Shown in pieces: positions 1 to 4,435 of a stretch of DNA of 5,871 bases. The position numbers and the translations under genes are program-made. Every line of letters starts with the position of its first letter. Position 1 is the stretch's first letter. The notes below the pieces were generated by a model, which saw only the letters and a program-made list of their open reading frames with translations, was not told the origin of the DNA and did not search any database. The DNA is from Myxococcales bacterium (GTDB taxonomy: Bacteria; Myxococcota; Polyangia; HGW-17; SLPX01), in the NCBI GenBank assembly GCA_007131745.1, contig SLPX01000274.1:1-5871 (forward strand). The letters are read 5' to 3'.

Positions 1-732
1 TACACCGACATGAACGCCATCAGGCCGGACGAAACCCTGGACAATCTTCATTCCATCTACGTGGATCAGTGGGACTGGGAAAAAATCATCAGTCCCGAAG
101 AGAGAAACCTGGACTTTCTTAAAAAAACCGTCCGTTCGATATACGCATCCATCAAGGAAACCGAGGACCTGATCTGCCAAACATACGAACACATAACACC
201 AATGCTCCCGGATGAAATCAAGTTCGTTCACTCGGAAGAATTGCTGGAAATGTTTCCCGGAAAAACACCGGATGAAAGGGAAAACGAAATCTGCAGAAAA
301 CACCACGCGGTTTTCGTTATCGGCATCGGCGCGGAATTGAAAGACCGCGGACCCCATGACGCTCGGGCCCCCGACTACGATGACTGGAGCACAATAAACA
401 ACGATCAGGGTTACCGAGGGCTCAACGGCGACATTTTGATCTATTATCCCCTTTTCGACCGGGCACTGGAATTGTCCTCGATGGGAATCAGGGTGGACCC
501 TGAAAGCCTACGTTACCAGTTGCAAAAAACCGGGGAAACCGAAAGGCTGAACCTGCCGTTTCACCGCAAACTGGCAAACAATGAATTGCCCCTTACAATC
601 GGCGGCGGCATCGGCCAGTCAAGGTTGTGCATGGTCTTTCTGAGAAAAGCACACATAGGAGAAATACAGGCCGGAATCTGGCCTGACTCCATGATTGAAA
701 AGTGCAAACAAAACGGAATCGCACTCTTGTAG
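1..732 (+). CDS. asnA: Aspartate--ammonia ligase (asparagine synthetase A), 5'-truncated by window edge
   Basis: Makes L-asparagine from L-aspartate, ammonia and ATP through an aspartyl-adenylate; a cytosolic enzyme with a class II aminoacyl-tRNA-synthetase fold. The frame is open from base 1 (Tyr-Thr-Asp before the first Met at 10), so the real start lies outside. About 243 residues are present against roughly 330 in E. coli AsnA, so about 90 N-terminal residues are missing. Family motifs recalled from E. coli AsnA and visible here: YVDQWDWE, FVHSEELL, VFVIGIG, RAPDYDDWST, GLNGDI, ELSSMGIRVD and the class II motif-3-like GGGIGQSRL, ending in HIGEIQAGIWP. The C-terminus is intact and ends at TAG. 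It converges on the cysteine desulfurase gene, so the two are not in one operon. Nothing looks broken. The ammonia-dependent AsnA is distinct from the glutamine-dependent AsnB. Identification is secure from motif order and spacing. Confidence 0.97.
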   Translation, partial: YTDMNAIRPDETLDNLHSIYVDQWDWEKIISPEERNLDFLKKTVRSIYASIKETEDLICQTYEHITPMLPDEIKFVHSEELLEMFPGKTPDERENEICRKHHAVFVIGIGAELKDRGPHDARAPDYDDWSTINNDQGYRGLNGDILIYYPLFDRALELSSMGIRVDPESLRYQLQKTGETERLNLPFHRKLANNELPLTIGGGIGQSRLCMVFLRKAHIGEIQAGIWPDSMIEKCKQNGIALL

Positions 733-744
733 AATCTCACTCCC

Positions 745-761
745 CACGGAAAACACGGAAA
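745..761. repeat. Two-copy 9-nt-spaced repeat (CACGGAAA)
   Basis: CACGGAAA occurs at 745-752 and again at 754-761, directly after the asnA stop. The second copy forms the left arm of a small hairpin. Similar short 'cacggaaaacacgg' strings are common intergenic filler in several bacterial genomes, from memory; origin unknown. Confidence 0.5.
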
Positions 762-771
762 CCGTGCTTTT
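754..771 (+). terminator. Possible weak intrinsic terminator of asnA
   Basis: CACGG (754-758) pairs with CCGTG (762-766) around an AAA loop, followed by CTTTT. The stem is only 5 bp and the T-run is short, so this is a weak candidate. Its place about 20 nt after the asnA stop supports the call. Confidence 0.35.
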
Positions 772-790
772 CAGTTTTCTCAAATTCTTT

Positions 791-814
791 CAAGCCACCA
801 AGCCACCAAGCCAC
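791..814. repeat. Three exact tandem copies of an 8-mer (CAAGCCAC)
   Basis: CAAGCCAC is repeated exactly at 791-798, 799-806 and 807-814 in the convergent gap between asnA and the cysteine desulfurase gene. It is non-coding. It has the same period and a similar CACCA core to the repeat at 3505-3528. Confidence 0.8.
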
Positions 815-852
815 ACAAGACTGATTGACCACTCTACTATTTTGCGATTTAT

Positions 853-877
853 TCCGAATTAGTTTAACTATTTCGGA
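853..877 (-). terminator. 25-bp near-perfect palindrome after the cysteine desulfurase stop; candidate terminator
   Basis: TCCGAA (853-858) pairs with TTCGGA (872-877), and TAGTT (860-864) pairs with AACTA (866-870), with one T:T mismatch and a single central T. It sits 8 nt downstream of the minus-strand nifS stop and could fold as a hairpin. No clear U-tract follows on either strand, so it may be a bidirectional 3'-end stabiliser or a Rho-assisted end rather than a classic terminator. Confidence 0.4.
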
Positions 878-885
878 GTTCAGTT

Positions 886-2106
886 TCACAACATCAATTC
901 CCGAACACAGTCCAGCCAAGCGTCGCCGGCGTATTGCACGTCTTCTGTGGAAACAGCCAGTGAAAAAGAAAACCTGATCGTGGACCAATTGGGCGGAACG
1001 CCCATGCTTTGGAGTACATGACTTTGTTTCGTGCCGGAAGAAAGACACGCGGATCCTGGGGATGCATCGACTGACCGCTCGCTCAGCGCGCGCGTCAGCG
1101 CCTCCGAAGGAACATCTCGCACGCTCACCGACAAAATGTGGGGTGATTGATTATCCTGATCCTCGTTTATGCGCACATCAATCCCGTGTGCGTTAGCGCT
1201 GCTCAAGAGCAAATCACGCATCATGGTTCGGGCGCTTCGCACGCGGCCCATACGCAACCCCCCCCAATCAGCCAGCAACTCGAGTGCTTTTACAAAACCT
1301 CCCACTGCCGGCAGGTTCTCGGTCCCGGACCTCATTTTGTTTTCCTGCCCTCCACCGCATAACAGAGGTTGAAACGGTACGCCCCTTCTGTGCAAAAGCG
1401 CGCCGCAACCCCTCGGCCCTCCGATCTTGTGCGCGCTCAACGTTATCAGGTCCGCAACGGACATGATTTCGCGCAAAGAAACATTGCCAAGTGCCTGTAC
1501 CGCGTCGCTGTGCAGCACTATCCTGGGAAAACGTTTTTTCAATTCCAGAAAAACCTCGGCCGCGGGTTGCACGATCCCGGTTTCGTTATTTACCGCCATC
1601 ATGGAAACCATAACTACATTCCGGTCGATCTTTTCCATGAAGCGCGCGGGATCCACCCGTCCGCTCCTGTCGGGCGGAACCAAAACCATTTCCCCGCCCA
1701 TGAGAGCTGCATTTTTCCCACATTCCAGAATCGAAGGATGCTCTATGGCCGAAGTCACGATGTGGCCTTTTTTCCCGGCCGCCAATACCCCGGCCCAGGC
1801 CGAAACGTTTGACTCGGTCCCGCCCGAAGTAAAAACGACTTCCCAAGCATCTTCTTCGGCCCCTGTTGCGCGTCCCCCATCTTCGCGTCCCTCATTTTCA
1901 TCCACTTGGTTGCAAATCCGAAAAAGCCCGTTCATGAAGCCGCGCCTGTAGTCTTCCAACTTCTTTTTCGCCGCCTTTCCGGGAGCATGAATCGAAGAAG
2001 GGTTCGCGTAGCACTCCCGGGCGGTGCGAATCATTTCATCCAGGCACTCCTCCAACACGGGAGAAGTCGCCGCGTGATCCAGGTATATTCTTCTCTTGTT
2101 CGTCAT
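886..2106 (-). CDS. Cysteine desulfurase, NifS/IscS family, with an unusual loop insertion
   Basis: PLP-dependent enzyme that takes sulfur from L-cysteine as an enzyme-bound persulfide, for iron-sulfur cluster or other thiolation pathways, releasing alanine. From the ATG at 2106 it is 406 residues, normal for the family. This start puts the conserved YLDHAATSP at residues 8-16; the in-frame codons back to 2169 add residues with no family match. Visible motifs: NPSS (35-38), TSGGTESN (93-100, PLP phosphate), His123 in IEHPS, Asp201 in HSDAVQ, Lys227 in SAHKIGG (PLP Schiff base), RSGTEN (259-264) and Cys354 in GSACLSSG (persulfide cysteine). All catalytic residues are present. Between LED (50-52) and VVFTSGG (90-96) there are about 20 more residues than usual, Gly/Glu-rich and partly a 15-nt tandem repeat. 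No IscU, IscR or NifU gene lies nearby, so the pathway cannot be told and no symbol is given. It lies 66 bp after the ATPase gene. Confidence 0.94.
   Translation of the reverse strand: MTNKRRIYLDHAATSPVLEECLDEMIRTARECYANPSSIHAPGKAAKKKLEDYRRGFMNGLFRICNQVDENEGREDGGRATGAEEDAWEVVFTSGGTESNVSAWAGVLAAGKKGHIVTSAIEHPSILECGKNAALMGGEMVLVPPDRSGRVDPARFMEKIDRNVVMVSMMAVNNETGIVQPAAEVFLELKKRFPRIVLHSDAVQALGNVSLREIMSVADLITLSAHKIGGPRGCGALLHRRGVPFQPLLCGGGQENKMRSGTENLPAVGGFVKALELLADWGGLRMGRVRSARTMMRDLLLSSANAHGIDVRINEDQDNQSPHILSVSVRDVPSEALTRALSERSVDASPGSACLSSGTKQSHVLQSMGVPPNWSTIRFSFSLAVSTEDVQYAGDAWLDCVRELML
1869..1898. repeat. 15-nt in-frame tandem duplication inside the cysteine desulfurase gene
   Basis: Units 1869-1883 and 1884-1898 match at 13 of 15 positions, both starting CGCGTCCC. 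On the minus strand they encode the paired pentads ENEGR and EDGGR, within the extra loop at about residues 70-80. The length is a multiple of three, so the frame is kept. Confidence 0.75.
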
Positions 2107-2115
2107 CTGTTTCTC

Positions 2116-2134
2116 ATCCGCTCGTAATCCGCTC
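2116..2134. repeat. Short direct repeat upstream of the cysteine desulfurase start
   Basis: ATCCGCTC occurs at 2116-2123 and 2127-2134, an 11-nt (one helical turn) spacing, just upstream of the minus-strand ATG at 2106. It could be a protein-binding site or chance. Confidence 0.3.
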
Positions 2135-2142
2135 ATTAAGGA

Positions 2143-2165
2143 CAAAACCGGAAAGAGCATCCGGT
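2143..2165 (-). terminator. Candidate intrinsic terminator or attenuator after the ATPase gene
   Basis: Read on the minus strand, ACCGGA (2165-2160) and TCCGGT (2152-2147) form a 6-bp stem with a 7-nt loop, followed at once by TTTG and a pyrimidine-rich stretch. It begins 8 nt after the ATPase stop, as expected for a terminator. The T-run is short, so read-through into the cysteine desulfurase gene is likely. I see no good promoter between it and the ATG at 2106. Confidence 0.45.
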
Positions 2166-2172
2166 ACAAAAA

Positions 2173-3405
2173 CTAATACAAAAACCCGAAAAGCCACAGC
2201 GGGATTTTGTTTTTAAATCCTGTTTCAATATCTGCAAGTGCATAGATGACCTGTTCTTCTTTGCCCGCATGATCGCGCTTTTTGTTTTTTCCTCCGATTT
2301 CCACGAGGTATTTCCCATCGATTTCAAAATCGGTTTTTTTAGGTATTCTCAATTGATGAATCGGCGAAACCGCTTGAGAAAAAAATGTCTCTCTTATGGT
2401 TCCGATATTCTTGGAGTTGTCCGGTGAAATCGCATACATCTGGGATGTATTGTTCAGATAGATCTTTTCAGGTTTTCTCAGCGAATCGAGTTCGTTTCCC
2501 GACTTTTGATATTGTTTGATGATTCCTCCATCTTCGATATAGGAAAGATATGTTTTTAATGTTCTGTTGTCGGATATTCCGCAGATCTGCTTCAAAACTT
2601 TCAAGTCTGGAGTATAGGGAACAAGCGAAGCCAAAACAGACAGCAATTTTTTGATTTTTCTTGTTGTTTCTCCGGTAATGAATTCATGTACCGATGTGAG
2701 GTCCGATTCAATCGAAGTGTGTATGTTTTGCTCTGTTATCAGATGTATCAGAGATTCTTCCTTGAACTCCATGAAGTATGGATAAAACCCTGTTTTCAGG
2801 TACTCATAAAAGCACGGGAGAATACGGAGATTTCTTTTCTTCAATGCCTCTATGATTGAAAAAGCTGTTGATTCGTGGTTTTTCAGGATTTCATCGAATG
2901 AAATCGATTCGAAATCCATTTGTTCTTTAATGGTCAGGTACTCTCTGAAAGAAAGCCCTTCCATTTTGTAGACGATTGCCCTGCGGGACAGGTCGTGTGA
3001 TCCTTTGTGTATTTCAAGCGCACTGCTCCCCGAAGCAATGATTTTCAAGTCATGGAAAGAGTCATAGATGCTTTTAAGCTCCATGGACCATTGCCCATAT
3101 TTGTGGATTTCATCGAAGCAGATCAGTTCTCCCCCAAGCTTATGAAAATCCTCAGCAATTGTGTAAAGGGGAGTGTTGCCCACCAAGAAATGATCAGCCG
3201 GAACATATAGAATTTTGTGGTCAAAAACATCTCCCCCCGAATAATCCAAGAGAAACTGCGTCATAGCGGTTGATTTGCCCACACCCCTTTGTCCTGAAAT
3301 AATGTTGAATCTGTGCGAAAGATCATGTCGTTTTAGAAAATACCTTTTGAATTCTCTGTTATTGGCAGTCAGGAATCTCCTGCTCAATTCAAAAAACTTA
3401 TCCAT
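2173..3405 (-). CDS. P-loop ATPase of the AAA_14/DUF4143 type
   Basis: Predicted cytosolic ATPase of 410 residues; its cellular role is not known. The Walker A motif is GQRGVGKST (38-46). The Walker B motif is LICFDEIHK (94-102). A sensor-1-like IIASGSSA lies at 122-129, and LSRRAIVY (139-146) holds candidate arginine-finger residues. About residues 245-300 look like a winged-helix region. The C-terminal block has GTIRETFFSQ (335-344), DFEIDGKYLVEIGGKNK (359-375) and a GFKNKIPLWLFGFLY ending that I recall as typical of one subgroup in Bacteroidota and Spirochaetota. In related DUF4143 proteins this region has a PD-(D/E)XK nuclease-like fold; here the expected E-x-K reads EIG, with Lys two positions later, so nuclease activity is doubtful. 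The ATG at 3405 is chosen because GGAGG lies 5 nt before it; an in-frame TTG at 3417 overlaps that site. The gene is visibly AT-richer than its neighbours, suggesting transfer. Confidence 0.88.
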   Translation of the reverse strand: MDKFFELSRRFLTANNREFKRYFLKRHDLSHRFNIISGQRGVGKSTAMTQFLLDYSGGDVFDHKILYVPADHFLVGNTPLYTIAEDFHKLGGELICFDEIHKYGQWSMELKSIYDSFHDLKIIASGSSALEIHKGSHDLSRRAIVYKMEGLSFREYLTIKEQMDFESISFDEILKNHESTAFSIIEALKKRNLRILPCFYEYLKTGFYPYFMEFKEESLIHLITEQNIHTSIESDLTSVHEFITGETTRKIKKLLSVLASLVPYTPDLKVLKQICGISDNRTLKTYLSYIEDGGIIKQYQKSGNELDSLRKPEKIYLNNTSQMYAISPDNSKNIGTIRETFFSQAVSPIHQLRIPKKTDFEIDGKYLVEIGGKNKKRDHAGKEEQVIYALADIETGFKNKIPLWLFGFLY

Positions 3406-3410
3406 CACAT

Positions 3411-3415
3411 CCTCC
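3411..3415 (-). promoter_or_regulatory. Shine-Dalgarno site that decides the ATPase start
   Basis: GGAGG on the minus strand, 5 nt before the ATG at 3405. The upstream TTG (3417-3415) overlaps it and so cannot be the start served by this site. Confidence 0.85.
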
Positions 3416-3430
3416 AAGGTGGGATTGGAT

Positions 3431-3460
3431 TACTACTATATATGTCAGATTATAGTAATA
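3431..3460. promoter_or_regulatory. Candidate operator: 10-bp inverted repeat over the ATPase -10 and start site
   Basis: Arms 3431-3440 (TACTACTATA) and 3451-3460 (TATAGTAATA) are inverted copies with one mismatch, separated by 10 bp. The right arm overlaps the -10 box and the left arm lies just past the predicted transcription start. A dimeric repressor bound here would block the promoter. The regulator is unknown; the ATPase's own winged-helix region is one possibility. Confidence 0.45.
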
Positions 3461-3476
3461 CATTACCATAATTCAA
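3449..3476 (-). promoter_or_regulatory. Sigma-70-type promoter for the ATPase gene
   Basis: The minus strand reads TTGAAT (-35, 3476-3471), a 16-bp spacer, and TATAAT (-10, 3454-3449, consensus). Transcription would start near 3442, giving a leader of about 37 nt to the ATG at 3405. Confidence 0.7.
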
Positions 3477-3504
3477 GCCAAAAGTGGGATTTCGTTACCA
3501 TCAG

Positions 3505-3528
3505 AACACCAGAGCACCAGAACACTCC
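3505..3528. repeat. Period-8 intergenic repeat (AGAACACC-like, three units)
   Basis: Units AGAACACC (3505-3512), AGAGCACC (3513-3520) and AGAACACT (3521-3528) lie between vapC and the ATPase promoter. The block is non-coding. It has the same period as the 8-mer array at 791-814. Confidence 0.65.
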
Positions 3529-3581
3529 CTTCAAAAACGCACCGGTTTCAGGCATCTTGATCAACTATTTTGATGGCATAC

Positions 3582-3974
3582 TCAGACGCAAACTCTGAGA
3601 TTCGAGTGCCGGGCAATATAATCGAAGTCGCGATCATTATGAAGCAGGGGGATATCGTACTGAATCGTAACGGAAGCAATCAAACAGTCAACAGGCTTCC
3701 GGATCGTAATGCCCCTCTTTCTGAGGGATCTGTAGATTTGCGCTGATCTCACAAAGGTTTCTTTCAGCATGGGTAAGAAGATAAGGTCGTCAAAATACTC
3801 CCTCGTCTCGGCAAAGTCTGCATCCGATCGGATGCCTTGTAGTACTTCCGCAAGAATGATCCCACAGGTACAAAGGTCCTCTTCGTTCTCTATCAACTTT
3901 TGCAGAGCGGCCACGTGTGGCTCATTACGGGCGGCGAAGAAATCGATCCATACTGTCGTATCGACAAGCACCAT
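3582..3974 (-). CDS. vapC: VapC-family toxin, PIN-domain ribonuclease
   Basis: Toxin of a type II toxin-antitoxin pair, predicted to be an Mg2+-dependent endoribonuclease. The 130 residues match the usual VapC length. The PIN acidic residues are all visible: Asp5 in LVDTTVWIDFF, Glu43 in ILAEVLQG, Asp96 in KPVDCLIASV and Asp114/Asp116 in HNDRDFDYIA. The catalytic site therefore looks intact and the toxin is probably active. The ATG at 3974 is chosen because it shares one base with the vapB stop (TGATG), typical of translational coupling; the in-frame TTG one codon upstream is not needed. It is the second gene of the vapBC operon, driven from the promoter at 4201-4229. No clear terminator was found between its stop and the ATPase promoter. 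The RNA target (tRNA, rRNA or mRNA) cannot be read from sequence. Confidence 0.93.
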   Translation of the reverse strand: MVLVDTTVWIDFFAARNEPHVAALQKLIENEEDLCTCGIILAEVLQGIRSDADFAETREYFDDLIFLPMLKETFVRSAQIYRSLRKRGITIRKPVDCLIASVTIQYDIPLLHNDRDFDYIARHSNLRVCV

Positions 3975-4174
3975 CAATTACGCGCCTTTCTCCATTCGTT
4001 AAGATCGCCCTCCCATTTGACAGAACCCTTCAATTTGAGCAGGCGTTTCTGACGACCGCGCCGGCGTATCTCATGAAGCGCGAAATCAATGAGTGCGCGC
4101 CGTGTCTTTATCCCGGTAAGTTCTTGACATTCCTTGACAAGTTCATCGTCAAGCACCACGTTCGTTCTTCCCAT
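3974..4174 (-). CDS. vapB: VapB-family antitoxin (ribbon-helix-helix type)
   Basis: Small antitoxin of 66 residues that should bind and block VapC and repress its own operon. The N-terminal TNVVLDDELVKECQELTG followed by KTRRALIDFALHEIRRR fits the VapB_antitoxin (DUF2191-like) family: a short DNA-contacting strand and two helices. The C-terminal part (about 45-66), with KWEGDLNEWRK, is the expected toxin-wrapping tail. A strong GGAGG site lies 7 nt before the ATG at 4174. Its stop overlaps the vapC start by one base, so the two are translated together. It is the first gene of the operon, with a near-consensus promoter about 27-55 bp upstream. Both partners look complete, so the module is likely functional. 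Confidence 0.92.
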   Translation of the reverse strand: MGRTNVVLDDELVKECQELTGIKTRRALIDFALHEIRRRGRQKRLLKLKGSVKWEGDLNEWRKARN

Positions 4175-4181
4175 ACTATCA

Positions 4182-4186
4182 CCTCC
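4182..4186 (-). promoter_or_regulatory. Strong Shine-Dalgarno site for vapB
   Basis: GGAGG, extended as GGAGGTGAT on the minus strand, 7 nt before the vapB ATG. This is nearly a perfect anti-16S match, which would favour antitoxin production. Confidence 0.85.
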
Positions 4187-4194
4187 AATCGTAT

Positions 4195-4224
4195 ATACAC
4201 ATAATAGCGGGTATCTTTGTGTAT
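4195..4224. promoter_or_regulatory. Candidate vapBC autoregulatory operator (inverted repeat)
   Basis: ATACACA (4195-4201) and TGTGTAT (4218-4224) are perfect 7-bp inverted copies, 16 bp apart. One arm touches the -10 box and start region, the other the -35 box and spacer. The inner arm is also part of a GTATATAC self-palindrome at 4191-4198. VapB ribbon-helix-helix dimers usually bind inverted repeats over their own promoter, so the position fits. Confidence 0.5.
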
Positions 4225-4229
4225 TTCAA
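4201..4229 (-). promoter_or_regulatory. Sigma-70-type promoter for vapBC
   Basis: The minus strand reads TTGAAA (-35, 4229-4224), an optimal 17-bp spacer, and TATTAT (-10, 4206-4201). Each box matches consensus at 5 of 6 bases. The predicted start is near 4194, with a leader of about 20 nt. Confidence 0.75.
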
Positions 4230-4250
4230 GATGAGATATGCAATATGCAA

Positions 4251-4268
4251 GCTTTCGCCGGAATGACG
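4251..4268. repeat. Fragment resembling a common dispersed intergenic repeat
   Basis: The string GCTTTCGCCGGAATGACG resembles the core of a dispersed inverted-repeat element known from many bacterial genomes (of the type 'cgtcattccggcgaaagc', from memory). Only one arm is present, so it is either a remnant or chance. The remainder of the 4230-4435 gap shows no gene or clear signal. Confidence 0.4.
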
Positions 4269-4435
4269 AACATTCCATTCCCCACATCTCCGTTTTCAAT
4301 GTAGTCAAATATCTCACGATCCAAGTCACACGCGCCCTCCGATGAATTCCCTTTTGGCGGAAATTATTGCAAATGGATTGTGGGTGGTGAATTCGAGTTG
4401 GGGGATTCAGGTTTGTGCGTTTTCGTAACGCTCGG

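Noticed and set aside
737..1048. 103-residue minus-strand open frame at the nifS 3' end
   Set aside because: It overlaps the cysteine desulfurase gene in another frame and its end is translated repeat DNA. There is no family match and no convincing ribosome site.
1147..2127. Several plus-strand open frames opposite nifS (up to 174 residues)
   Set aside because: They are antisense to a gene with complete cysteine desulfurase motifs. Their composition is Pro/Arg/Ser-rich, as expected from shadow frames.
2107..2169. N-terminal extension of the cysteine desulfurase from a start at 2169
   Set aside because: The extra 21 residues have no family match. The ATG at 2106 puts YLDHAATSP at the usual distance from the N-terminus.
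3406..3417. TTG start for the ATPase at 3417
   Set aside because: The TTG overlaps the GGAGG site that serves the ATG at 3405.
3557..3564. TTGATCAA palindrome downstream of vapC
   Set aside because: An 8-bp palindrome of this composition is expected by chance and has no supporting context.
3975..3977. TTG start for vapC at 3977
   Set aside because: The next codon is an ATG forming the TGATG overlap with the vapB stop, the usual coupled start.
4108..4329. 73-residue minus-strand frame across vapB and its promoter
   Set aside because: It overlaps vapB out of frame and runs through the promoter. There is no ribosome site or recognisable domain.
4417..4431. GCGTT/AACGC hairpin just after the ARPP-1/FHA stop as a terminator
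   Set aside because: The stem is only 5 bp and no T-run follows on the minus strand. It is too weak to call.
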